From Haloprofundus halobius (GTDB lineage Archaea > Halobacteriota > Halobacteria > Halobacteriales > Haloferacaceae): DNA of 64,000 nucleotides. The translations under genes and the position numbers were made by a program. Under the pieces are notes generated by a model. That model was not told where the DNA came from. It saw nothing but the letters and a program-made list of their open reading frames with translations, and searched no databases. Where the stretch lies: assembly GCF_020097835.1 (NCBI RefSeq), contig NZ_CP083666.1:1550001-1614000 (forward strand). Reading direction: 5' to 3'. Positions 15,379 to 23,377 of this stretch are shown piece by piece. The stretch's first letter is position 1. The number at the start of each line of letters is the position of its first letter.

Positions 15379-16026
15379 GTGAGCGATCCGACGACCGAAC
15401 GCGATTCGATTCGCCGCGCCTACGACGCCATCGCCGACGACTACGCGGCCGCCTGCTCCGACGCGCCGCCGGAGACGGTGTTGCTCGACTCGCTGTGCGA
15501 CTCGCTCGACGCCGGCGCACGAGTGCTCGACGCGGGGTGCGGTAACGGTGTCCCCATCTCTGTGGACCTATCCGACGAGTTCGAGGTCGTCGGCCTCGAC
15601 TTCTCGCGCGAGCAGTTGCGCTGCCACCTCGCGGCGGCACCGACGGCCCGACGCGTCCAAGGAGACATGACGGCGCTTCCGTTCGCCACCGACGCGTTCG
15701 ACGTCGTCTGCGCGTTCCACTCGCTCATCCACGTCCCGACGGCACAACACGGAGACGTGTTAGCGGAGTTCGCTCGCGTACTCCGTCCCGGTGGCCGAGT
15801 GCTATTCTCGACGGGCGAGGGGGCGTGGACCGGGTCGAACCCCGACTGGTTGGACAGCGGTGTCGAGATGCGCTGGAGTTTCCCCGGTCTACCGAGGACC
15901 CTCGAACTGCTCGACGCGGCCGGGTTTCAGCAGCTCGACGTTCGGCGAATCGACGACGAGTTAGCCGAAGAGGACGACGACGACGACGGTTACTTCCCCT
16001 TCGTCTTGGCGCGACTGCGAGCGTAG
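15379..16026 (+). CDS. class I SAM-dependent methyltransferase
   Basis: A 215-residue Rossmann-fold methyltransferase of the UbiE/Methyltransf_11 type. Motif I is VLDAGCGNGVPIS (about 46-58), motif II contains VVGLDFSREQL, followed by GDMTALPFATDAFDVVCAFH and the post-motif VLRPGGRVLFST. A very acidic tail (EEDDDDDG) precedes the end. Nothing upstream of the GTG at 15379 matches the family and a TATA box fits that start. It follows the second AKR gene by 98 bp with its own promoter. Substrate unknown. Confidence 0.85.
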   Translation: MSDPTTERDSIRRAYDAIADDYAAACSDAPPETVLLDSLCDSLDAGARVLDAGCGNGVPISVDLSDEFEVVGLDFSREQLRCHLAAAPTARRVQGDMTALPFATDAFDVVCAFHSLIHVPTAQHGDVLAEFARVLRPGGRVLFSTGEGAWTGSNPDWLDSGVEMRWSFPGLPRTLELLDAAGFQQLDVRRIDDELAEEDDDDDGYFPFVLARLRA

Positions 16027-16057
16027 GTTCGGATTCGTTTCGCAGCCGAACTGCGGC

Positions 16058-16300
16058 TCAGGCCTCGCCGAGCTGGTTCCGGACACCTTCCGCGATGGCG
16101 TCGACGTCGTACTCGTCGCCCTCGTCCTTGTCGAACACCACCTCGTCGTCGGCGGTGACGCGGAGCACGCCGTGGTCACCGGTGACGAGCGCGACGGAGT
16201 CGAGTTCCTGTCCGAACTCCTCCAGTAACTGGTGTTGAATCTGTTCGGCGCGGTCGAGGTAGCCGCACGGGACGCAGTACTCGATGTTGACGGATGTCAT
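16058..16300 (-). CDS. Rdx/SelW-like thioredoxin-fold protein
   Basis: An 80-residue SelT/SelW/SelH-family protein. The redox motif CVPCGYL is at residues 9-15, with cysteine in place of the selenocysteine of vertebrate SelW. The usual beta-alpha-beta arrangement follows (SVALVTGDHGVLRV, then EVVFDKDEGDEYDVD). A TATA-like TTTTAACC (16324-16331) lies about 29 nt before the ATG. It probably takes part in cytoplasmic thiol redox chemistry; the partner is not known. Confidence 0.85.
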   Translation of the reverse strand: MTSVNIEYCVPCGYLDRAEQIQHQLLEEFGQELDSVALVTGDHGVLRVTADDEVVFDKDEGDEYDVDAIAEGVRNQLGEA

Positions 16301-16360
16301 GTGCGCACGTACGACAGCCGCCGGGTTAAAACTCGGGCCGGGGAGTAGAGAGGTGAGTAC

Positions 16361-17017
16361 TCACCGGCCGAACGGCCGCCAGTACAACAGCGCGACGGTG
16401 GCGAGGAACACGAGCGTCGAGAGGTCGTACGACAGCGCCGTCGCCGACGCGGCCAGCGCCGACCCGCTGCCCAGCACCGCCGTCGCGACCGAGGCGAGGA
16501 TCGGCCACGAGCAGGAGACGCAGGAGAGCAGGCCGAGGATACCCGAAACCGCGGCCCCGGCCGCGTCGACGACCGTCGCGTAGACGAGATACGCCAGCGC
16601 GACGTAGCCGACGACCCGCCCGGGCATCAGAATCAGGTTGAGCGTCTCGCCGCCGTAGATGAGCGCCGGCCCCCACCCCGGCGGGAGCCAGCCGATTCGG
16701 AAGCCCGCGCCGCCGTGAGTCGACGCGAGCGTCACGAGGCCGCCTGCGACGGCGAGCGCCGCGAAGTAGCCGACGGCGACGGCGGCCGCGCGACGCTTCG
16801 TCCGGGTCGGAGCGGGTGCGACGCGGGTCTTCGCCACGGCGAAGACGCTCGCGTTGAGCCAGAGCAGTCCGTAGAGCGTGTAGCGAACGGGAACGAGTGA
16901 CCCGGGCGTCAGCAGTCCGTAGGCGAACAGCAGGACGAGTTCGACGTTCAGCAGTATCCCGCCGTAGAGGAGCGTCTCCTGCGAGGGTCGGGGGAGTGAA
17001 CGGGCGAAAGTGGTCAT
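16361..17017 (-). CDS. multi-pass membrane protein next to ctaB
   Basis: A 218-residue integral membrane protein with six or seven hydrophobic segments. A conserved-looking LSCVSCSWPILASV segment (about residues 165-178) places two cysteines at a membrane boundary. This recalls membrane proteins linked to heme or copper handling, but no specific motif proves it. It starts 15 bases after the ctaB stop, so it is almost certainly in the ctaB operon and may assist cytochrome oxidase assembly. I recall this family as DUF7546, unverified. Confidence 0.68.
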   Translation of the reverse strand: MTTFARSLPRPSQETLLYGGILLNVELVLLFAYGLLTPGSLVPVRYTLYGLLWLNASVFAVAKTRVAPAPTRTKRRAAAVAVGYFAALAVAGGLVTLASTHGGAGFRIGWLPPGWGPALIYGGETLNLILMPGRVVGYVALAYLVYATVVDAAGAAVSGILGLLSCVSCSWPILASVATAVLGSGSALAASATALSYDLSTLVFLATVALLYWRPFGR

Positions 17018-17032
17018 GTGTCGGTAGTGGGT

Positions 17033-18433
17033 TCAGACGGCGAGCGCGTCGACGACGACGGCCAGCAGCAGCGCGCCGAGGTAGGCGTTCGAGGCGTGGA
17101 ACGAGCGGAACGCCGCCGACTCGCTCTGCTCGTAGTGGAGGCGGACGACCATCCAGAGGAACAGGCCGCCGAAGACGACGCCGGTGAGCACGTAGAGCCA
17201 GCCGAGCATCTCGGCCGCCGCGAGCGCTGCGGCGGCGACGAGCGTCGCGCCGAGATACCAGAGGATGTGCTTTCGGGTCACCGTCTCGCCGCGGACGACG
17301 GGCATCATCGGGAAGCCGCCGCGCTCGTAGTCGTCCTTGTACGCCAGCGCGAGGTTGTAGAAGTGCGCGGGCGTCCAGAGGAAGATGACACCGGCGAGGA
17401 CGAGACCGCCGAGGCCGACCTCTCCGGTGACGGCGACCCAGCCGATGAGCGCCGGGAGCGCGCCCGCCGCGCCGCCGATGACTGTGTTCTGGACCGTGTT
17501 CGGCTTGAGGACGAGCGTGTAGACGACGCTGTAGAAGAGAATGGCCGCGAGGCCGAGCGCCGCCGCAAGCAGGTTCACTGACGCGAACAGGCCGAGCGAG
17601 ACGACCGAGAGGAACAGTCCCCACGCGACGGCGTTGCGAACGGGGACGAGGTCGGTCACCAGCGGACGGTCGCTCGTGCGGTTCATCCGGCGGTCGATGT
17701 CGCGTTCGAGCACGTGGTTGAACGTGCCCGACGCGCCGATAGAGAGCGCGCCGCCGCCGAGCGTCGCGGCGACCGTCGTCGGGTTGAGGCCGGGGCCGCC
17801 CGCCAGCGCCATCGCGGCGCCGGCGACCAGACAGAGCAGCCACATCAGCCGCGGTTTCATCAGTCGGAAGTAGGCGTTCGCCGTCGCCTTCGCGCGGGCG
17901 AGCGGCGACTCGGGTACCTCGGGCCGCCGGTCCTCCGCGGGCGGGAGGTCTCTCTCGGGCATCCGTTCGGGCCGGTCGTCGGGGTCGCCGGTCTCGATTT
18001 CGAGCGTCCACGCGAGCGCGGCGACCAGTCCGCCGAAGATGGTCATGCCGACGACGAGGTGGACGGTCGACAGCGTCGCCGTTGCGCCGTTCATCGCGAC
18101 CGACGCGCCGATGCCTGCCTGAACTGGGTAGAGCAGAAGCGAGAGACCGAGCGCCGCCCTGATTCGGGTCGACTCGCGACGACGCCAGGCGAGTACACCC
18201 GTGACGGCGACGAGCACGCCGACGACGAGCGCCACGGCGCGGTGACCGAGGGCGACGTAGCCCATCGCCGAGGAGGGAAGCGAGAGGCCGTCGCCGCAGG
18301 CGGGCCACGCGGCACACGCCGTCGCGGCGTCGGTGAGCGCCGTCGTCGCGCCGACGGCGAGGAGGAGATAGACGCCCATCGCGGTGGCGGCGAGGAGGGC
18401 CGGGAACCGGTCGGGAGTGTCTGTCGATTCCAC
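17033..18433 (-). CDS. ctaB: heme O synthase with N-terminal CtaA-like domain (CtaA-CtaB fusion)
   Basis: A 466-residue fusion. Residues 1-145 hold four membrane segments and the histidines of half a CtaA/COX15-like unit (for example YVALGHRAVALVVG, STVHLVVGM). Residues 165-466 are protoheme IX farnesyltransferase: the prenyl-diphosphate Asp motif NHVLERDIDRRMNRTSDRPL and the second motif YKDDYERGGFPMM are intact, with LKPNTVQNTVIGG and WTPAHFYNLALAYK between them. It transfers a farnesyl group to heme B to give heme O. The start is a GTG. It is divergent from coxB and followed by a membrane protein in the same operon. The CtaA half is shorter than full-length CtaA. Confidence 0.93.
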   Translation of the reverse strand: MESTDTPDRFPALLAATAMGVYLLLAVGATTALTDAATACAAWPACGDGLSLPSSAMGYVALGHRAVALVVGVLVAVTGVLAWRRRESTRIRAALGLSLLLYPVQAGIGASVAMNGATATLSTVHLVVGMTIFGGLVAALAWTLEIETGDPDDRPERMPERDLPPAEDRRPEVPESPLARAKATANAYFRLMKPRLMWLLCLVAGAAMALAGGPGLNPTTVAATLGGGALSIGASGTFNHVLERDIDRRMNRTSDRPLVTDLVPVRNAVAWGLFLSVVSLGLFASVNLLAAALGLAAILFYSVVYTLVLKPNTVQNTVIGGAAGALPALIGWVAVTGEVGLGGLVLAGVIFLWTPAHFYNLALAYKDDYERGGFPMMPVVRGETVTRKHILWYLGATLVAAAALAAAEMLGWLYVLTGVVFGGLFLWMVVRLHYEQSESAAFRSFHASNAYLGALLLAVVVDALAV

Positions 18434-18657
18434 GTTTATGTCACTACCGGAGGTTGGGAAGCCCGGTACTTAGGCACCGCGCTTTATCGGGCTTCGGGGG
18501 GCGGTCCGCGGCGCGTCGACGCCGAGTCTCGCGGTTCGAGGCCGGCGCCCTGTAGTTCGAACGTCGAAACCGGAAATCTGTCCTTCGACCGGCGTCCCGT
18601 CGGGCGAACGGGGAGTCAGCAGCTATTTACGTCGGCTATCCCAACTCCGCAGTAGCA
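18434..18657. promoter_or_regulatory. 224-bp divergent promoter region of ctaB and coxB
   Basis: CTATTTACG (18623-18631) lies 31 nt before coxB, and GCCTAAGTACC on the minus strand (18466-18476) lies about 37 nt before the ctaB GTG. The shared spacer would allow heme O synthesis and oxidase subunit II to be regulated together. No other convincing element seen. Confidence 0.45.
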
Positions 18658-19485
18658 ATGAAGCGTACGCGTATCGCACTCGTCTCGCTGTTCTCCGCAG
18701 TGGCGCTGGCGCTCGTCGCCGTCCCCGCGGCGGCACAGCCCTCGACGACTGCGGAGCTCATCAACGAGCTCAACGGGAAGCTGCTGTATCTGGGGATTCC
18801 GATCACGCTCCTGGTCGAAGTCATCCTCATCTACACAGTCATCAAGTTCCGCAACAACGACGACCCGCAGCCGACCAAGGAGAACCGCCGACTCGAAATC
18901 ACGTGGACCGTCGCGACGGCTATCATTCTGGTGTTCGTCGGCGTCGCCTCCTACGGCGTCCTCGCGAACCCCAACGTCACGTATGCCGAAGAGCCCGGCC
19001 TCCAGGAACCCGGACAGGACGGAAGCACCCTCGTCCACGCCGAGGCCTACCAGTGGGGCTGGGAGTTCACCTACCCCGGTGAGAACGTCACCGTCGACGG
19101 GAGCGAGGCCGCCCCGGTGGTGATACCGGCGGATCAAGACGTCTACTTCGAGGTCACCTCACGCGACGTGATACACGCGTTCCACGTCCCGGAGATGGGG
19201 CTGAAGACGGACGCGTTCCCCGAACAGAACAACACCATCAAGACGGTGGCGCACTACCAGGAGAACGATGACAACGTCTACCAGGGCTACTGTGCGGAGT
19301 TCTGCGGCGTCGCGCACTCGCAGATGTACTTCCAGGTCGAAGTTGTCCCGCAGGACGAGTACGAGCAGTGGTTGCAGGAGCAGTCCTCCGAGGGCGAGTC
19401 GGGCGGCTCCGGCAACGAGTCGGGTAACGCCTCGAACTCCTCCGTGGTCACCGCGCCGGCCGAACTGACCGCGGTCGAGTACTGA
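18658..19485 (+). CDS. coxB: cytochrome c oxidase subunit II
   Basis: Carries the CuA centre that receives electrons from a small copper protein or cytochrome and passes them to subunit I. The 275 residues begin with a signal peptide (MKRTRIALVSLFSAVALALV, cleaved near AAAQP). Two membrane helices follow (about 40-65, 80-105), then the cupredoxin domain. The CuA ligands are present: His in VIHAFHVPEMG and both cysteines, His and Met in CAEFCGVAHSQM (about 220-231). An acidic, Ser/Asn-rich tail ends the protein. Subunit I is not in the window; coxB stands alone here. Confidence 0.95.
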   Translation: MKRTRIALVSLFSAVALALVAVPAAAQPSTTAELINELNGKLLYLGIPITLLVEVILIYTVIKFRNNDDPQPTKENRRLEITWTVATAIILVFVGVASYGVLANPNVTYAEEPGLQEPGQDGSTLVHAEAYQWGWEFTYPGENVTVDGSEAAPVVIPADQDVYFEVTSRDVIHAFHVPEMGLKTDAFPEQNNTIKTVAHYQENDDNVYQGYCAEFCGVAHSQMYFQVEVVPQDEYEQWLQEQSSEGESGGSGNESGNASNSSVVTAPAELTAVEY

Positions 19486-19598
19486 GGCGCGACTTCGCCG
19501 CTTCTCGCGCGTTTCTCCCGCTGAGCGTCGCCGCCGACAGCGACGACGACCGCCGCCGACGACCACCCCCTCCCCGCAAACCACGACGTAGTGGTCGG

Positions 19599-19608
19599 CT
19601 TTTATTAC
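19599..19608 (+). promoter_or_regulatory. TATA box of the KDPG aldolase gene
   Basis: GCTTTTATTA centred 29 nt before the ATG at 19633; this selects MSSSDRQR as the N-terminus and a leaderless transcript. Confidence 0.6.
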
Positions 19609-19632
19609 TCGCGTCGGCGCAGTAGCGCACGA

Positions 19633-20289
19633 ATGAGTTCAAGCGACCGACAGCGGAACCTCGAACGCATCGTCGACAGCGGCGTCGTCGCGGTCATGCG
19701 CGGCGCGGACGCCGACTCGCTCCTCGAGACGGCCGAAGCGCTCGAACGCGGCGGCGTCTCCGCCATCGAGATCACCGCCGACAACCCCGGCGCGTTGGAA
19801 ATGATTCGCGACGTTTCGGGAGCCTTCGGCGACGAGGTCGTCGTCGGCGCGGGAACCGTCCTCGACGCCGAGACGGCCCGAAGCACCCTGCTCGCGGGCG
19901 CGGAGTTCGTCGTCGGTCCCAACTTCGAACCGGACGTCGTCGAGACGTGCAACCGCTACAACGCCGTCGTCGCGCCGGGCATCATGACCCCCACCGAGGC
20001 GGTGCGGGCGATGGAGGCAGGCTCCGACTTCGTGAAGGTGTTCCCGGCGTCGACGCTCGGCCCGGGTCACCTCAGCAGTATGAAGGGTCCGCTCGGTCAG
20101 GTTCCGATGATGCCGACCGGCGGCGTCGACGTGGACAACGCCGCCGACTTCATCGACGCGGGCGCGATGGTCGTCGGCGCCGGGTCGGCGCTCGTCGACG
20201 GCGACGCCGTCGAGCGCGGCGACTTCGACGCCGTCACCGAGCAGGCGCGGCGCTTCACCGAGGTCATCGACGAGGCGCGCGACTCGTAA
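19633..20289 (+). CDS. eda: bacterial-type KDPG (2-keto-3-deoxy-6-phosphogluconate) aldolase
   Basis: Cleaves KDPG to pyruvate and glyceraldehyde 3-phosphate in the semi-phosphorylative Entner-Doudoroff route used by haloarchaea. The 218-residue class I aldolase shows the Eda signature: VAVMRGADADS near the start, the catalytic Glu in SAIEITADNPGAL, VVGAGTVLDAE, and the Schiff-base Lys in DFVKVFPASTLGP. The phosphate-binding GGVDVDNAADF loop is also present. It is small and single-domain, as expected. The 14-codon upstream extension of the frame overlaps the promoter and is excluded. Confidence 0.92.
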   Translation: MSSSDRQRNLERIVDSGVVAVMRGADADSLLETAEALERGGVSAIEITADNPGALEMIRDVSGAFGDEVVVGAGTVLDAETARSTLLAGAEFVVGPNFEPDVVETCNRYNAVVAPGIMTPTEAVRAMEAGSDFVKVFPASTLGPGHLSSMKGPLGQVPMMPTGGVDVDNAADFIDAGAMVVGAGSALVDGDAVERGDFDAVTEQARRFTEVIDEARDS

Positions 20290-20310
20290 TCGACCCGAGA
20301 GGCGAGAAAA

Positions 20311-20877
20311 TCAGCCGAGCGCCCACTCGACGCGCGTCGTTCGCTCGCCGTACACCTCGTCGCGTTCGGTGACGACGACGGTGGCGGGCAGGTCGTCCTC
20401 GAAGTCGAATACTGCGTCGTAGCCGTCGACGGTCAGGTGTTCGGGGACCGACTGTGGATTCGAGTCGTTCGCCGACCAGTTCGCCGAGAACGAGTCGTTT
20501 TCTTCGCCCGTGTCACCGGTGACGACGGTGTCGTTCGACGTCGTCGCGGTACCGGAACAGCCGTCGATGCTGTCGTCGCGGTCGGCGGCGACGACGACTT
20601 CGAGCCGTCGGTCGTCGGCGTCGTACGTCGCCGACGACAGCGAGGCGCGGAGGCAACTGTCCGATCCGATGACGAGTGCTCCGGTGAGACGGATTCGCGT
20701 CTCCTGTGGCTCGAACGTCACCGACGGCCGTTCGGCGGCGTGTTCGTCGTCTCTCGGGCGGCGGCGGTCGAACTCGCCGGTCTCTGCCGGGTCGTCCGAC
20801 TGGAGGCCGAGCGCACCGACGCCGAGCAGCGCTGCTGTTCCCGCTGCCGCACCGGCGAGGAGTCCGCGACGATTCAT
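20311..20877 (-). CDS. exported haloarchaeal protein with twin-arginine-type N-terminus
   Basis: A 188-residue protein starting MNRRGLLAGAAAGTAALLGV, a twin-arginine (Tat) type signal or uncleaved anchor. The remainder is a beta-rich, acidic domain with one Cys pair (Cys81 and Cys107 by approximate count) that could form a disulfide outside the cell. Short Asn/Ser/Thr sequons (NDS, NWS) suit surface glycosylation. No lipobox cysteine. I do not recognise the family. A palindromic site lies just upstream of its TATA element, so regulated expression is likely. Confidence 0.6.
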   Translation of the reverse strand: MNRRGLLAGAAAGTAALLGVGALGLQSDDPAETGEFDRRRPRDDEHAAERPSVTFEPQETRIRLTGALVIGSDSCLRASLSSATYDADDRRLEVVVAADRDDSIDGCSGTATTSNDTVVTGDTGEENDSFSANWSANDSNPQSVPEHLTVDGYDAVFDFEDDLPATVVVTERDEVYGERTTRVEWALG

Positions 20878-20896
20878 ATCTTCCCTCTCCGAGCTG

Positions 20897-20909
20897 GATA
20901 CAAGTACCT
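20897..20909 (-). promoter_or_regulatory. TATA-like element of the exported-protein gene
   Basis: GGTACTTGTATCC on the minus strand, centred about 25 nt before the ATG at 20877. Confidence 0.4.
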
Positions 20910-20915
20910 TCTGTT

Positions 20916-20952
20916 TAGAGAGAGTGTTCTCTCTAGAAACGTGTTAGAGAGA
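20916..20952. promoter_or_regulatory. palindromic operator-like site
   Basis: TAGAGAGA (20916-20923) and its reverse complement TCTCTCTA (20928-20935) are separated by four bases. A further TAGAGAGA half-site lies at 20945-20952. The set lies directly upstream of the TATA-like element of the minus-strand exported-protein gene, the position of archaeal activator sites. The alternative is a terminator for the PH-domain operon that ends at 21027. Confidence 0.5.
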
Positions 20953-21026
20953 CGCCGAGATCCGCCCGAATGCGTCGACGAGATGCACGCCGCCGTCGGC
21001 GACGAGTCTGCGGTTCGTTTTCCGCG

Positions 21027-22742
21027 TCAAGTCGTACTTGGACTGTCGTCGCTCGGCGACTCCGCGTCGTCGGCCGGTGTCGAATTGTCAGCCTGTGTCG
21101 AATTGTCAGCCTGTGTCGAATTGTCGGCTGGTGTCGAGTCGTCGGTGTACGTCGAGTCTTCGGATTCCGTCTCATTATGTCGGGGTTCGTCAACCGACGT
21201 CTCGCCGTACTCGCCGTTTCTGCTCACCTCGCCCTCGCTCCCGTTGTCGCTCCCGTCGTCGCTCTCGTCTGCGTCCACCTCCCGTCGGCGTGCCACGAGC
21301 GCCTCCTGTAACCGCGTTTCGAGCGTCGAGCGCAGTCGCTCGGCTTCGTCGCGGTCGATGTCGACGGCGGCGGCGTCGCGAGCGGCGAGCGACCGCGACC
21401 CCGCGGTGTCGATGGTGACGGTCGCGACGCGCCAGCGGCGCTGAAAGATGGTTTGCGTGTCGACGAGCGTCTGGATGCGGTGGTAGGGAACGATTCGCGT
21501 CTGGCGGTTCCAGAAGCCGTTCCGTGTCACGACGTGGCGCTCGTCCAGCCAGTAGCCGCGGTGTTTCCACTTGTAGTGTGCGGCCACCGGAACCAGGGGC
21601 AGGGCGACGGTGGGCACGTACCACGGATAGCTCCCGCCGAGGGCGTAGTTCACGCCGTAGAGCGCCGCGAGAAGGATGCCGAGGACGATGAGATACCGGC
21701 CGACGTAGCGGCGGCGGATGCGTTTCGGCGGCCGCCGGAAGTCGAACTCGCCGAACTCGTCGATGTCGCGAGCGAGTGCGAGAACCCGGTCCACGCGCGC
21801 CAGCGGAACCGCGGCTTCCGACCCGTAGCTGCCGCCCTGTCCCGGCGCGTAGCCAGCCGTCTCGATGGCGAGGGTGGCGTAGCCGAACCGTCGCTTGAGG
21901 GGGTTCTCCTCGACGGTGAGCGTCTGAACTTTGTCGAACGGAATCGACCCGTCGTAACGCTGGACGAGGCCGCGTTCGTACCGGAGTTCGTCGGTCGTCT
22001 GCGACAACCGAAAGCCGTAGTAGTTCAGCACCGCGACGACGGCGCCCACGAGCCACGAGAACAGCAGGATGGCGACGGCCAGCAGCACGCCGCCGACGGC
22101 GAGGACGGTGAGTTCGGACAGCGACGGGACGAGCGAGGAGAGAATCGGCACCGAACTGGAGGCGAGGAACGCGACGATACCCGGTATCCGGAGGTCGAAC
22201 GAGAGCAGGCCGACGAGCGCCAACTCCCGGTCCGAGAGCGCGAACAGCAGTTCGGTCCGGTCGGCCGTCGAATCGTCGCCGTCCCCGGTTTCGCCCCGCT
22301 TGCGGCGGCCGACGGCGCGCTGCAGTCGCTTTGCCTCCTCGAAGCTGACGTAGCGAATCGCCGCCTCCGTCTCGCTGCCGCCCGCCGTCTCGAAGTCGAC
22401 GGCCGCGATGTCGAGAAAGCGCTGGACGACGTTGCGGCTGATGTCGACGTTCTGAATCCGGCCGAGCGGGATCTCGCGAGTCCGCCGGGAGAACACCCCC
22501 GACCGGATGTCGAACGTGTCGGCGGTGAGTTCGTACTCGTAGCGCCGGTAGTACGCCACCTCGTAGCCGACGAGCGCGAAGACGACGACGAGGAGGACGC
22601 CCACCGCGAGGAGGAGACCCGCCGCGCCGAACGCCTGCTGGAGACCCGTCGCGCCGGTGAGAAAGAGGACGACGAGCGAGAAGACGAGGCTCCCCGCCTT
22701 CTGAGCGACCCGGTACGGAACCGACAGCGGCGAGAGTTTCAT
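21027..22742 (-). CDS. multi-pass membrane protein with bacterial PH domains (YdbT-like)
   Basis: A 571-residue membrane protein. Two or three bacterial PH (DUF304/YdbS-type) domains alternate with hydrophobic helix pairs. Domain landmarks are FDIRSGVFSRRTREIPLGRIQNVDI (about 75-100), a second DELRYERGLVQRYDGSIPFDKVQTL and a third VTRNGFWNRQTRIVPYHRIQTL. The C-terminal 70 residues are acidic with a DNSTQA repeat. Its start overlaps the stop of the upstream PH gene (ATGA). In bacteria such pairs are linked to envelope stress and secretion; the archaeal role is unknown. Confidence 0.82.
   Translation of the reverse strand: MKLSPLSVPYRVAQKAGSLVFSLVVLFLTGATGLQQAFGAAGLLLAVGVLLVVVFALVGYEVAYYRRYEYELTADTFDIRSGVFSRRTREIPLGRIQNVDISRNVVQRFLDIAAVDFETAGGSETEAAIRYVSFEEAKRLQRAVGRRKRGETGDGDDSTADRTELLFALSDRELALVGLLSFDLRIPGIVAFLASSSVPILSSLVPSLSELTVLAVGGVLLAVAILLFSWLVGAVVAVLNYYGFRLSQTTDELRYERGLVQRYDGSIPFDKVQTLTVEENPLKRRFGYATLAIETAGYAPGQGGSYGSEAAVPLARVDRVLALARDIDEFGEFDFRRPPKRIRRRYVGRYLIVLGILLAALYGVNYALGGSYPWYVPTVALPLVPVAAHYKWKHRGYWLDERHVVTRNGFWNRQTRIVPYHRIQTLVDTQTIFQRRWRVATVTIDTAGSRSLAARDAAAVDIDRDEAERLRSTLETRLQEALVARRREVDADESDDGSDNGSEGEVSRNGEYGETSVDEPRHNETESEDSTYTDDSTPADNSTQADNSTQADNSTPADDAESPSDDSPSTT
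21077..21148. repeat. 18-bp tandem repeat in the PH-protein tail
   Basis: Four in-frame 18-bp units (21077, 21095, 21113, 21131), the first two identical and the last degenerate, encoding DNSTQA-type hexapeptides near the C-terminus. Low-complexity, likely variable in length between strains. Confidence 0.75.
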
Positions 22743-23299
22743 ACCGCGTCGTCACCCTCGGCACGGATGGCCAACCGCTTTATCCGCTCCTGGAGGTCGT
22801 CGGAATCCGACGCCGACAGCCCAGGGATGGTGACGTCCGCGCCGCGCGAACCGGCGGTGTAAACGACGGTAGTCGCCAGTCCGGCGAGACGTTCGACCGG
22901 CGACCGCGAGGAGTCGACGTGCTGGATGCGGACGAACGGAACCACCGTGCGGACGCGGGTGAACACCCCGCGCTCCAGATACAGCGAGTCGTCGCGGACC
23001 TCGTAGCGCCAGTAGCGATACCGGAGGGCGGCGAGGACGACGCCGAGACCGAGAACGCCGAGGAAGACGACGATCGGGAGCCAGATACCGCGCTCGAAGA
23101 CGAAGAAGTCGAGGACAGCAGCGAGAGCACCGAAGATAGCCGCGACGACCAGCGCCCGAAGCGACCAGAGCAACTGTACGCGGGGGTCGAGTCGCATCAT
23201 GGGCGCGACGCCACCCCCACCGGTCGATCGAGCTTCTCGCCTCGGTGGTCGCGTCGGCTGCATCGGTCTCGCCAGCTCCGCCGGCAGTCCAGTCCCCAT
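22739..23299 (-). CDS. single PH-domain membrane protein (YdbS-like)
   Basis: A 186-residue protein with two membrane helices (about 45-90) followed by one bacterial PH domain, shown by YRYWRYEVRDDSLYLERG and VRTVVPFVRIQHVDSSRSPVE. It is the partner of the multi-PH protein that follows, with ATGA overlap. The start at 23299 is taken because TTTATACT (23352-23359) allows about a 30-nt leader; an internal MM at 23200 would also give a good N-terminus (MRLDPRVQLLW), so the first 33 residues are uncertain. Confidence 0.78.
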   Translation of the reverse strand: MGTGLPAELARPMQPTRPPRREARSTGGGGVAPMMRLDPRVQLLWSLRALVVAAIFGALAAVLDFFVFERGIWLPIVVFLGVLGLGVVLAALRYRYWRYEVRDDSLYLERGVFTRVRTVVPFVRIQHVDSSRSPVERLAGLATTVVYTAGSRGADVTIPGLSASDSDDLQERIKRLAIRAEGDDAV

Positions 23300-23351
23300 A
23301 CCGACGGTGTCGTCCGGAACCCGCTCATCGCCGTCCGTTTCGACGGGACCA

Positions 23352-23359
23352 GTATAAAT
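23352..23359 (-). promoter_or_regulatory. TATA box of the PH-domain operon
   Basis: Reads TTTATACT on the minus strand, 53 nt before the ATG at 23299. One of the clearer TATA matches in the window. Confidence 0.55.
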
Positions 23360-23377
23360 CCCGGTACCCGAAGTCGG

